Assembly (NCBI RefSeq): GCF_019931575.1
Contig: NZ_CP082923.1
Location: forward strand, 992,001-1,056,000
Length of the DNA stretch: 64,000 bases
Reading direction: 5' to 3'
Origin: Caulobacter segnis
Lineage (GTDB): Bacteria > Pseudomonadota > Alphaproteobacteria > Caulobacterales > Caulobacteraceae
Shown: positions 16,364-24,508 of the stretch, piece after piece
Layout of the letters: each line of letters begins with the position of its first letter
Position numbering within the stretch: the first letter of the stretch is position 1
Notes under the pieces: model-generated
Databases searched by the model: none
What the model saw: the letters and a program-made list of their open reading frames with translations, nothing else
Told to the model about the DNA's origin: nothing
Position numbers and translations under genes: made by a program

Positions 16364-16767
16364 CGCGGCAGCACGCCGGAAAGATCGTAACCCGCCTGAA
16401 GGCCCTGGTTGACCAGGGTTTCACGGTCCTCGCCCGCCAGCGCCTGGCCGATCGACCAGGTGACGATCGAACGCGTGCCCGATCGGCAGAAGGCCAGGAC
16501 CGGGCCGTCGGCCGCCTCGACCGCCGCCCGCACCGCCTCGATCTGGTCCGGCGTCGGGCCGCCGCGCACGGGCGCATACAGATAGTCCAGGCCCGCGGCG
16601 CGCGCCGCCGCCTCCATCGTTGCGCTGGACGGTTGGTCGGGATCCTCGCCGTCCGGGCGATTGTTGATCACCAGCACGAATCCCTCGGCCGCGGCCCGGG
16701 CCATGTCGGCCTCGGCGACCTGCGGACTGACGGAAAAGGATTCTGTGACGCGCCGGAAGTCGCTCAT
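16360..16767 (-). CDS. TIGR01244 family phosphatase/sulfurtransferase-like protein (DUF442)
   Basis: 135 residues, full length. The active-site loop 'LAFCRSGTRS' places the catalytic Cys at about residue 94, as in the DUF442 'beta-lactamase hydrolase-like protein' phosphatase fold. Early segments 'SVSPQVAEADMARAAAEGF' and 'VINNRPDGEDPDQP' are diagnostic for the TIGR01244 family. Relatives are fused to or encoded beside sulfide-handling enzymes; here no such partner is present. A cytoplasmic protein, physiological substrate unknown. Confidence 0.85.
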   Translation of the reverse strand: MSDFRRVTESFSVSPQVAEADMARAAAEGFVLVINNRPDGEDPDQPSSATMEAAARAAGLDYLYAPVRGGPTPDQIEAVRAAVEAADGPVLAFCRSGTRSIVTWSIGQALAGEDRETLVNQGLQAGYDLSGVLPR

Positions 16768-17373
16768 GGGTTCGCCGAAAACTGCACGCGGCGCAGTCCG
16801 CCGCCCGGCCGCATCTTCGCGACCCGGGGGCGCCTAGGCAATGGTCAGCGGCGCCCCGACGGGTGCACGCTACACGATCAATCGCGGGGATAATGTGCTG
16901 TCAGCATGGTGAATCCTAACGGATATTTACCCGCAAATCGCGCCCAGCGGGGGATGGTTTCCCTGTTGTCAATTACCGTGAGTGAAAAACACCGTCGGAA
17001 ATACTTCGAAATGCGCGCGCTCGCGGCGCCCTTTCGGGTGGGCGAAATAACCTACGAAAATCAAGGGCGTGGCCAAGTTTTGTTCTGATTTTCAGACACT
17101 TGGACAGCGCCGTGGACCGCCGATCTTTCGAAAAGGGGCGGTGCTGTGGCGATTTTGCGACAGCGGTTGGCGATGTGGGTTACATTTTTGCAATGACAAT
17201 TGACCCTTGGCGGTGACGGCCCCTAACGTCGTCGCAACCGGGGAAATGTTTCCGGGACACTAGTGATCTCGTGGCGCGAATAGGCGGTTTTCCGCTCCAG
17301 GTCGGACAAAGTTTCTAGAGGGGGACTCGTCCGATTTGCCGCTCGCGCCATGCTCAGAGGGGATTTGAACAAG
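16768..17373. other. 606-bp non-coding upstream region of the large TonB receptor
   Basis: No convincing gene lies here; the longest frame (16906-17088) has no homology, no good ribosome site and atypical codons. The base composition is visibly more AT-rich than the neighbouring genes, as expected for a strong promoter and long leader in front of the highly biased receptor gene. Confidence 0.6.
17200..17228 (+). promoter_or_regulatory. Candidate housekeeping promoter for the TonB receptor at 17374
   Basis: TTGACC at 17200-17205, a 17-bp spacer, and CTAACG at 17223-17228 fit the Caulobacter sigma-73 pattern loosely. It would give a leader of roughly 140 nt to the start at 17374. Confidence 0.3.
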
Positions 17374-20300
17374 ATGAATTCCACCAAAGGTAGCGCCCGC
17401 GCGCGTCTACTGACGACGACCCTGCTCGCCGGTCTGGCGGCGGTCGTCACGCCCGTCGCGATCGCGACGATGGCGGTCGTGGCGCCGACCGTGGCCAGCG
17501 CCCAGGACTATTCGAGCGGCACGCTCGTCGGCACCGTCACGAACGCCGACGGCGCCCCGGTCGCCGGCGCTTCGGTCAAGGTGAAGTCGCTGAGCCAAGG
17601 CTTCGAGCGTAACCTGACCACCGACAGCGACGGTAAGTTCCGCGCCGCCCTGATCCCGCTTGGCGGCTATTCGGTGGCCATCACCGCCGCTGGCTACCTG
17701 CCGACCTCGGACGGCAACGTCCGCGTCAGCCTGGGTAACTCGAACTACGGCTTCACCCTGCCGAAGGAAGGCGAAGTCGACGCCGTCGTCGTGACCGCCA
17801 CCGCCAACCCGAAGCTGGACTTCGAAGGCACCACCACCGGCGCCGTGCTGGACGTCGAAACCCTGGTCAAGCAGGTTCCGATCGCCCGCAACGTGACCGC
17901 CCTGACCCTGCTGGCCCCGTCGGCCGTGGCCGGCGACTCGGCCTTCTCGGCCCAAGGTCTGGCCCAAGCCTCGATCTCGGGTACGTCGGTCGGTGAAAAC
18001 GTCTTCTACATCAACGGCCTGAACATCACGAACTTCGTGAACGGCATCGGCGCGGCCCTGGTGCCGTTCGATTTCTACAAGACCGTGGAAGTGAAGACCG
18101 GCGGCTACTCGGCCGAATTCGGTCGCGGCACCGGCGGCGTCGTCAACGCCGTGACGAAGTCGGGCACGAACACCTTCACCTTCGCCGTGCACGGCAACTG
18201 GGAGCCCAGCAGCCTGCGCGAGCACTCGCCGAACACCTTCCAGACCGCCAACAACCTGCGTACGTCGTCGTACAAGGATGTCGTGCTGGAAGCCGGCGGC
18301 CCGATCATCACCGATCACCTGTTCTTCTACGCCCTGTACCAAGCCCCGAAGTCGGTCTCCAAGACCGGCGCCATCACGGGCAACTACTACGGCGTGACCA
18401 AGTACAATGACCCGGTGTGGGCGGCGAAGCTGGACGGTTACATCACCGACCGTCAGCACCTCGAATTCACCTATATGAACACCCGCCAGCAGCAGGCGCA
18501 GCAACGCTACGCCTATACGCCGGCCACCGGCGTCATCGGCGGCAAGACCATCGAGCAGATCTGGGACTACGGTGGTCCGAGCTGGGTCGGTCGCTACACC
18601 GGCAACTTCACCGACTGGCTGACCGTCTCGGCCGCCTACGGCGACACCAAGTTCCTGACCGCGACGTACAACAGCCTCGTGAACGAGCCGGTCGTCGTCG
18701 ACAGCCGCTCGGGCACCGCGCGCACCATCAGCCGCCAGACCGTTGCGGCCGGCACCCGTCCGTCGGAAGCCGAACGCAAGTTCTACCGCGGCGACGTGGA
18801 CGTCTATGTCAGCCTGTTCGGCGACCACCACATCCGCGGTGGCTACGACCACGAAAAGCAGATCTACACGAACTTCAGCACGCGTAACGGCGGTCAGAAC
18901 TGGAACTACTTCACGGCCGCCGCCGGCAACACCCTGGGCCTGGCCGCCGGCCAGCAGTACGTCTCGCTGCGGACGTTCACCGGTGGTGGTATGTTCGAAG
19001 GCAAGAACCAAGCCTACTACATCCAGGACAACTGGGACCTGAACGACCGTCTGAGCCTGAACATCGGCTACCGCGTCGACAAGTTCCAGGTGCAGGACGC
19101 CGCCGGTCAGGTCTTCTCGAAGGCCGACAACAACAAGGCCTGGCGCCTGGGCTTCTCCTACGACCCGTCGGGTGACAAGACCAACAAGATCTTCGGCTAC
19201 TACGGCCGTTACTATCTGCCGGTCGCGGCCAACACCGCCTTCCGCGCGGCCTCGAACAACCTGGACGTCACGCAGTACTTCCTGCCGGCCGGTAACGCGA
19301 CGGCCTTCGGCACTCTGGACGCCGCCACGGGCCTCCCGGCCGGTGGTGTCTCGGGCCTCGGTTCGCTGATCACCGGTCAGGGCGGCATGTCGGCCTGTAG
19401 CCCGTTCTACATCTCGCGCGGCATCGTTCCGGTGACGCCGAACGTGGTGGGCTGCACCGTCGGTTCGCGCGGCGTCCCGCCGCCCCCGGAAGCCGTCTCG
19501 GCTCTGAACGTCAAGTCGACGACCGAAGACGAGTACATCCTGGGCTTCGAACACCGCTTCGACAGCCTGTGGAAGGCCGGCGTCACGCTGACCTACCGCA
19601 AGCTGCTGCGGGCCGCCGACGACGCCGCCATCGACGCGGCCGTGGTCGCCTACTGCAAGGCCAACGGCTACGCTCTGCACACCGCTTCGAACTCGGGCTG
19701 CCAAGACCTGTGGCCGGGCCTGAACCAGTACCTGATCATCAACCCGGGTGAAGACGTCCAAGCGGTGCTCTACGAGCCGCTGCCGGGCGAAACCACCCTG
19801 CGCACCCTGACGCTGAAGGCCTCGGACCTGGGCTACGCCAAGCCGAAGCGTGAATACGTCTCGCTGCAGTTCAAGGTTGATCGCGCCTGGGACGGCAAGT
19901 GGAGCCTGCAAGGTTCGTACGTGCTGTCGGAATCGAAGGGTAACTTCGAAGGCGCCGTGAAGTCCGACACCGGCCAAGCCGACGCCGGCATCACGTCCGA
20001 CTTCGACACCCTGGCCTTCATGCCGGGCGCCTACGGCCTGCTGCCGAACCACCACGGTCACCAGTTCAAGGTCTTCGGCGCCTACGCCCTGACCGACAAC
20101 ATCACGATCGGTGGTAACGCCTCGGTGATCTCGCCGCGTCACTACGGCTGCCAAGGCCTGGTGCCGGCCGGCGTCGGCTTCGACGCCGACACCGTCGGTG
20201 CGTCGAACTCGTACACCATCCTCCCGGCCCACTACTGCCAAGGCAAGCTGGTGAACCGCGGTTCGGTGGCTAAGGGCGACTGGATCAAGCGCTTCGACCT

Positions 20301-20535
20301 GTCGCTGCGCTACCAAGTGCCGGAAACCATCCTGCCGGCCGGCAACCTGGTTCTGCGCGCCGACGTGTTCAACCTGTTCAACTTCAAGGGCGCTCAAGAG
20401 CTCTACGAACAGGGCGACCTGAAGTCGGGCGGCGTGGACCCGAACTACCTGAAGCCGGGTTCGTCCTCGGGCACGATCGGCTCGGGCTATCAGACCCCGC
20501 GCTACGTCCGCCTGGGCTTCGACCTGAACTTCTAA
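17374..20535 (+). CDS. Large Oar-like TonB-dependent receptor with carboxypeptidase-regulatory N-domain
   Basis: 1053 residues from ATG 17374. The signal peptide ends near 'TVASAQDY'; residues about 50-130 form a CarboxypepD_reg-like beta-sandwich ('GTLVGTVTNADGAPVAGASV'); the plug follows with 'FYKTVEVKTGGYSAEFGRGT'; the barrel ends in 'RYVRLGFDLNF'. It is of the Oar group of giant TonB receptors. Codon choice differs sharply from neighbouring genes (frequent GAA, GGT, CGT; AAC and AAG nearly invariant), the signature of a very abundant protein. Start choice: ATG 17350 is also in frame, but 17374 gives the normal signal peptide. A strong terminator follows at 20564. Confidence 0.93.
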   Translation: MNSTKGSARARLLTTTLLAGLAAVVTPVAIATMAVVAPTVASAQDYSSGTLVGTVTNADGAPVAGASVKVKSLSQGFERNLTTDSDGKFRAALIPLGGYSVAITAAGYLPTSDGNVRVSLGNSNYGFTLPKEGEVDAVVVTATANPKLDFEGTTTGAVLDVETLVKQVPIARNVTALTLLAPSAVAGDSAFSAQGLAQASISGTSVGENVFYINGLNITNFVNGIGAALVPFDFYKTVEVKTGGYSAEFGRGTGGVVNAVTKSGTNTFTFAVHGNWEPSSLREHSPNTFQTANNLRTSSYKDVVLEAGGPIITDHLFFYALYQAPKSVSKTGAITGNYYGVTKYNDPVWAAKLDGYITDRQHLEFTYMNTRQQQAQQRYAYTPATGVIGGKTIEQIWDYGGPSWVGRYTGNFTDWLTVSAAYGDTKFLTATYNSLVNEPVVVDSRSGTARTISRQTVAAGTRPSEAERKFYRGDVDVYVSLFGDHHIRGGYDHEKQIYTNFSTRNGGQNWNYFTAAAGNTLGLAAGQQYVSLRTFTGGGMFEGKNQAYYIQDNWDLNDRLSLNIGYRVDKFQVQDAAGQVFSKADNNKAWRLGFSYDPSGDKTNKIFGYYGRYYLPVAANTAFRAASNNLDVTQYFLPAGNATAFGTLDAATGLPAGGVSGLGSLITGQGGMSACSPFYISRGIVPVTPNVVGCTVGSRGVPPPPEAVSALNVKSTTEDEYILGFEHRFDSLWKAGVTLTYRKLLRAADDAAIDAAVVAYCKANGYALHTASNSGCQDLWPGLNQYLIINPGEDVQAVLYEPLPGETTLRTLTLKASDLGYAKPKREYVSLQFKVDRAWDGKWSLQGSYVLSESKGNFEGAVKSDTGQADAGITSDFDTLAFMPGAYGLLPNHHGHQFKVFGAYALTDNITIGGNASVISPRHYGCQGLVPAGVGFDADTVGASNSYTILPAHYCQGKLVNRGSVAKGDWIKRFDLSLRYQVPETILPAGNLVLRADVFNLFNFKGAQELYEQGDLKSGGVDPNYLKPGSSSGTIGSGYQTPRYVRLGFDLNF

Positions 20536-20563
20536 GGTCGACGTCCTTCCAGGACAGAGATGG

Positions 20564-20598
20564 CGGCGGGCTCCGAAAGGAGCCCGCCGTTTTCTTTT
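20564..20598 (+). terminator. Rho-independent terminator of the large TonB receptor
   Basis: CGGCGGGCTCC, GAAA tetraloop, perfect complement, then a run of TTTTCTTTT, 28 bp past the stop. Textbook intrinsic terminator. Confidence 0.9.
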
Positions 20599-20862
20599 GG
20601 GCTGAGGGGGGGGGTGGGGCGGAGGGGTAGGCCGGGCTGCCTGCTGGCCTTCCGCCTGGAGAACGCCTTCGACGTCCGCGCCAGGCGATCGCCGCGGGAA
20701 TGATGGACAAGCCCGATCTCGACGCCCGCGCAGGGACGGGCCGCCTTCGACGACGGGCGGCCGTACGTGGCCGGTCGGGACTTGCGGCCAGGATGGGCGG
20801 TCGAGCTCGGTGCGCCCAAAGCCCTTTCTCATGGGAAAGGGGGCTTACCGCTCAAGGCCTAG
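20599..20862. other. Intergenic stretch between two terminators
   Basis: About 260 bp with no supported gene: a G-rich tract (20606-20630) followed by unremarkable sequence and an imperfect hairpin AGCCCTTTC/GGAAAGGGGGCT near 20819-20845. Confidence 0.6.
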
Positions 20863-20896
20863 CAAAAAGGCCGTCCTGGCGCTCCAGGACGGCCTT
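20863..20896 (-). terminator. sppA: Rho-independent terminator of sppA
   Basis: On the minus strand: AAGGCCGTCCTGG, 4-nt loop, exact complement, followed by TTTTTGCT. It lies 29 bp beyond the sppA stop. Confidence 0.85.
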
Positions 20897-20924
20897 CTCG
20901 TCGTTTCTTCTTATAAGAGCGGCC

Positions 20925-22712
20925 TTACCGGACCGGCGTGTCCGCCAGCACCGACGCCCCGCCCGGCGCGGCGCGAAGGCGGGCGTGGGCCATCTCGTCC
21001 AGGATCGCCTGCGAGCGCGGGTCGCCCAGGACCCAGGCGGCGGCCGCCAGGGTCTTGGCGGAGGTCTCGCTGACGCCCAGCAGGCGCTCGAAGGCCTCGA
21101 ACGGCGACTGGCCGCCATCCACCCGCTTGAGGCGCACGTCGTCCTTCAGCTTGGCCAGGGCCTTGGCCTTGTCGACCGCGTCGTAGAAACCGCCCAGTTC
21201 GTCGACCAGGCCCAGCTGCTTGGCCTGCTCGCCGGTCCAGACGCGGCCCTTGGCGATCTCGCGCACGCGCTCGGGCGGCAGCTTGCGGCCCTCGGCCACG
21301 CGGCTGATGAAGCCCGCGTAGATCCGGTCCATCCAGCCGGCGAACTTGGCGCGCTGGTCGGGGGTGAAGCCCTCGGCCGAACCGAACGCCTGGGAATAGT
21401 CCCCGCCGACGTGCAGGTCCTTGGTGTCGACGCCGAAGCGCGACAGGGCGTCGCCCAAGGCGAACTTGCCGCCATAGACGCCGATCGAGCCGGTCAGGGT
21501 CGAGGGCTCGGCGATGATCGAATTGGCCTGGCTGGAGATCCAGTAGCCGCCCGAGGCCGCGTAGGTTCCCATGCTGACGACGACGGGCTTGCCGGCCGCC
21601 TTGGCGCTCTTCATGGCCGCCAGGATCTGTTCTGACGCCGTGTCCGAGCCGCCGGGCGAGGAGACGCGGAAGACGATGGCCTTGACGTCCTTGTCCTCGG
21701 CCGCGTTGCGGAAGGCCTGGGCCACGTCGTCGGAATAGACGTTGCTGTCGCCGCCGAACGGCGAGCCGCCGCCGCTCGCGCCGGTGACGATCGCGCCCTC
21801 GGCCCCGATCACGGCGATGGCCGGGCCGGTCTTGACCGACGGCGGCTTGGAGCGGCTGGCGTAGTCGTCGAAGTCGAGCAGCTTGGCGCCCTTGCCGGCC
21901 TTTTCCAGGGCGAACGCCTGGATGTCGCTGACCTGGCCGACCTTGTCGATCAGGCCCTTGGCCTGGGCTTCCTGGGCGCTGTACGGGCCATCCTCGAGGG
22001 TCTTGGTCAGCAGGGCCGGGTCGCGCTTGCGATCGACGGCGGCGCTGACCAGGGCGGTGCGGTAGACCGAGCCCATCCACGACAGCGTCGATTCCCGGTG
22101 GGCCGGGGTGTAGTCGCTATAGAGATAGGGGTTCACGGCGTTCTTGTACTCGTAGCGCTGCTCGTACTCGGCCTTGACCCCGTACTTGTCGAAGAAGCGC
22201 TTGAAGAACATCGACTCGGTCGAGACGCCGACCGCCTGGAAGCTCGAGTCGGGCTGCATCCAGAACTCGCTGGTCGCCGCGCCCAGCATGTAGGTCGAGG
22301 TGATCATGCCCGAGGGATAGAGCCCCTGGCTGTGGGCGTAGATCGGCTTCTTGCCGACCTCGCGGAAGTGCTTGAAGGCCAGGCGCAGCTCGTCGGCCGC
22401 GGCCGGGGCGACGCCGCCCTCGGGCAGGCGCACCAGGACGCCCTGGACCTTGTCGTCCTTCTCGGCGCGACGCAGCGTCTCGATGATCGACATCACCGAA
22501 TCGCCGCCGCCGCCGCCGAGGGCCGCGAAGGGGCTCTTGGGCTCCTGGTCGGTGAGGCCGTCGCGAAGGTCCAGCTGCAGGACGGTGTGGGCGGGAACGG
22601 GCGCCGGGCGCGCGGCGCCGGCGGCCATCACGATCAGCAGGAAGGGCACTCCGACCACGAACAACAGAAGGCCGACGAAGACGCCGGCGACGGTCAGGAA
22701 GAACTGCTTCAT
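20925..22712 (-). CDS. sppA: Signal peptide peptidase SppA, 67-kDa type
   Basis: 595 residues from ATG 22712 (AGGA site upstream). One N-terminal membrane anchor (residues 4-32) then two tandem S49 domains, the long SppA form. The catalytic dyad is visible: Lys190 in '[18 protein letters not shown]' of the N-terminal domain and Ser387 in '[12 protein letters not shown]' of the C-terminal domain. The enzyme degrades cleaved signal peptides in the inner membrane. The first ~60 residues after the anchor include a Gly5 run at 66-70. The gene is monocistronic, closed by a strong terminator. Confidence 0.95.
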   Translation of the reverse strand: MKQFFLTVAGVFVGLLLFVVGVPFLLIVMAAGAARPAPVPAHTVLQLDLRDGLTDQEPKSPFAALGGGGGDSVMSIIETLRRAEKDDKVQGVLVRLPEGGVAPAAADELRLAFKHFREVGKKPIYAHSQGLYPSGMITSTYMLGAATSEFWMQPDSSFQAVGVSTESMFFKRFFDKYGVKAEYEQRYEYKNAVNPYLYSDYTPAHRESTLSWMGSVYRTALVSAAVDRKRDPALLTKTLEDGPYSAQEAQAKGLIDKVGQVSDIQAFALEKAGKGAKLLDFDDYASRSKPPSVKTGPAIAVIGAEGAIVTGASGGGSPFGGDSNVYSDDVAQAFRNAAEDKDVKAIVFRVSSPGGSDTASEQILAAMKSAKAAGKPVVVSMGTYAASGGYWISSQANSIIAEPSTLTGSIGVYGGKFALGDALSRFGVDTKDLHVGGDYSQAFGSAEGFTPDQRAKFAGWMDRIYAGFISRVAEGRKLPPERVREIAKGRVWTGEQAKQLGLVDELGGFYDAVDKAKALAKLKDDVRLKRVDGGQSPFEAFERLLGVSETSAKTLAAAAWVLGDPRSQAILDEMAHARLRAAPGGASVLADTPVR

Positions 22713-22886
22713 CGGAGGTCCTGCTTGCGAAACCGGCGACAGGCTAACCGCTGTTCGGGTTGCGACCAAATGAAGAGCGCGCAACGAATCGCGACGTGGT
22801 CGCCACATAGGCGAAGCGCCGCTTTCGCGGCGCCTAAGCTTCTGTATTTTTGGCAGGTTTCCCGCTTCTGGCTAGCGGGGGAGGAA

Positions 22887-22963
22887 TGGTCGGAGTGGCA
22901 GGATTTGAACCTGCGACCCCTGCGTCCCGAACGCAGTGCTCTACCAGACTGAGCCACACTCCG
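22887..22963 (-). tRNA. tRNA-Pro (anticodon CGG)
   Basis: Read on the minus strand: 7-bp acceptor CGGAGTG/CACTCCG, D arm 'GGCTCAGTCTGGTAGAGC', anticodon stem CTGCG/CGCAG around loop TTCGGGA, T arm 'GCAGGTTCAAATCCTGC', discriminator A and an encoded CCA end. The anticodon CGG reads CCG, the commonest Pro codon in this GC-rich genome. Confidence 0.95.
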
Positions 22964-23128
22964 ACTTGGAGGCCGGCCTTATAGGTGGCCGTTTCGGGGG
23001 GCGCAAGCGCCTTTTTCGAGGTTCGCGCGGGAGCCCGAAAAAACTTCTGAAATGGCCTGTTGCATCCATCCGAGTCGTGAGCTATCTCCACCGCCTCGCC
23101 GGGCCCAACAGGGTCTCGCCGTTCCTGC

Positions 23129-23202
23129 TGGGGAATGGTGTAATGGTAACACTGCGGTTTTTGGTACCGTCATTCTAGGTTCGAGTCCTAGTTCCCCAGC
23201 CA
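23129..23202 (+). tRNA. tRNA-Gln (anticodon UUG)
   Basis: 74 nt including encoded CCA: acceptor TGGGGAA/TTCCCCA, D arm 'GTGTAATGGTAAC', anticodon stem GCGGT/ACCGT around TTTTGGT (anticodon TTG), T arm 'CTAGGTTCGAGTCCTAG', discriminator G. The first anticodon-stem pair is G-U. It reads CAA (and CAG by wobble). Confidence 0.95.
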
Positions 23203-23278
23203 CTTCCCCCTTCGAAGACTTAGCGTTGCTGGAAGCGCCGCCCCGCGCGGCGGCCGCCGACTTGCGGGGGGGGCTGGG

Positions 23279-23566
23279 TCAGACGCCCCGCGCCAGCACC
23301 GCCGTGGTCCTGGCCCCCGCGTCGCGGTCGATCGAGATCTCGCGATAGAGCGGACTGTCCAGGAAACCGCGCGCCGCCGCCTCGTCATCGAACGCCAGCA
23401 TGACCAGCTTCGAATAGGGCCAGTCGCCCTCCAGCACCTGGGGCGCCTCGTCGGCGGCCAGGACGCGGCCGCCGTGACCGGCGAAGGCCTCGGGAAAGCG
23501 GGCCTGGTAGCGGCGATAGCGCGCTTCGTCGGTAAAGCTTAGCTGTGCGACGACGTAGACGGTCAT
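23279..23566 (-). CDS. DUF1330 domain protein
   Basis: 95 residues from ATG 23566, the usual DUF1330 length: 'MTVYVVAQLSFTDEARYRRY' then a Gly/Arg turn 'GGRVLAADEAP' and C-terminal 'FLDSPLYREI' resemble dimeric ferredoxin-like alpha/beta barrel proteins. The longer open frame (to 23743) is upstream sequence. Function unknown; cytoplasmic. Confidence 0.85.
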   Translation of the reverse strand: MTVYVVAQLSFTDEARYRRYQARFPEAFAGHGGRVLAADEAPQVLEGDWPYSKLVMLAFDDEAAARGFLDSPLYREISIDRDAGARTTAVLARGV

Positions 23567-23974
23567 AAACGCCTCGAAAATCCGGATGTCGGCGTGCGAA
23601 CGTTCCGCCGTCAGGTGCAGATGCGCAATGGTCGAGTCGACGAGGTCGCACCGGAAAGCGACAAAGCGTGGGGTCCGGGTGCGGCCGTGACGTCGAGGTG
23701 TCGGGATGCGGTATTTGTCCACGCGCCTGTTGATAGACCTCAAGTCCAGTTCGCAGTTGCGAGATAGATCGGCGCTCGTAAGGGTTGAGCGCCTGATTCA
23801 AGTGTCTGATAACAACGTTTGCATGCGTATAGTTGACGAAAATTCAGATCGTCGAACGTGCGCATCCGTAGTCGATTGCTACCGTACTTCACGAATTGAA
23901 ACAGAAATTCTGCTCGAACTACTTGTATTTTCGAGGTGAGGGTGTATTTGCGGACACACTAGGGGAATGGAGTT
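23567..23974. other. AT-rich regulatory region upstream of mucR1
   Basis: 408 bp without a convincing gene (a 77-codon frame at 23706-23939 lacks homology and a ribosome site). GC content drops well below the genome level; MucR-type regulators bind AT-rich DNA and often autoregulate, so this is a plausible autoregulatory leader. One GANTC (CcrM) site lies near 23792. Confidence 0.5.
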
Positions 23975-24412
23975 ATGATCGTGGAAGACAAAGCGACCCT
24001 GATCGAGCTTACCGCTGAAATCGTGGCCAACTATGTGGCCAATAATTCGACGCCGGTTTCGGATCTTCCGGCGCTCATCCGGGCCACGCATGACGCCTTG
24101 GCTGGTATTGGCGCGCCGCCCGCGCCGACCGTGGAAGCGGTGAGCAAAGCCACGCCGGCTCAAATCCGCAAGAGCATCACGCCCGAAGCGCTGATCAGCT
24201 TCGAGGATGGCAAGCCTTACAAGACGCTGAAGCGCCACCTGACGACCCACGGCATGACCGTGGCGGAGTACAAGGCCAAGTGGGGGCTGCCGAACGACTA
24301 TCCGACGACCGCGCCCGCCTACAGCGAGGCTCGTTCGAAAATGGCCAAGGCCCTGGGCCTGGGCCAAGGCGGCCGCAAGGGCAAGGCGCCGTCGCGCGGC
24401 CGCAAGGGCTGA
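23975..24412 (+). CDS. mucR1: Ros/MucR-family transcriptional regulator
   Basis: 145 residues. N-terminal oligomerisation helix (about 7-45, 'LIELTAEIVANYVANNSTPVS'), then the Ros/MucR finger at about 70-110 with 'FEDGKPYKTLKRHLTTHG' and the family end 'AEYKAKWGLPNDYP', closed by a basic Gly/Arg tail. MucR1/2 in Caulobacter control the S-to-G1 transition genes together with CtrA and SciP. The symbol rests on family plus recalled gene order with the second copy at 43368. The two Cys zinc ligands are replaced (Ser75, Asp78); His88 and His92 remain. Confidence 0.85.
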   Translation: MIVEDKATLIELTAEIVANYVANNSTPVSDLPALIRATHDALAGIGAPPAPTVEAVSKATPAQIRKSITPEALISFEDGKPYKTLKRHLTTHGMTVAEYKAKWGLPNDYPTTAPAYSEARSKMAKALGLGQGGRKGKAPSRGRKG

Positions 24413-24442
24413 TCGACTCTCAAGCCTTTCGAGAAACGAAGA

Positions 24443-24469
24443 GGGGACGCGGCGGGCGTCCCCTTTTTT
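24443..24469 (+). terminator. Rho-independent terminator of mucR1
   Basis: GGGGACGC, 5-nt GGCGG loop, GCGTCCCC, then TTTTTT. 31 bp past the stop. Confidence 0.85.
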
Positions 24470-24508
24470 GTGTCTCCAGGGACCTCTCCCCTCGCGGGAG
24501 AAGAGAAA

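Noticed and set aside
16906-17088. 60-codon frame in the leader of the large TonB receptor
   Set aside because: No ribosome site, no homology, lies in AT-rich promoter DNA.
17407-20832. Very long open frame (about 1140 codons) on the minus strand opposite the large TonB receptor
   Set aside because: It is an antisense shadow: the plus-strand gene has a signal peptide, plug and barrel motifs and biased codons, while the antisense product is repetitive Arg/Val/Gly without domains.
23706-23939. 77-codon frame upstream of mucR1
   Set aside because: No ribosome site or recognisable protein pattern; the AT-rich composition better fits a regulatory leader.
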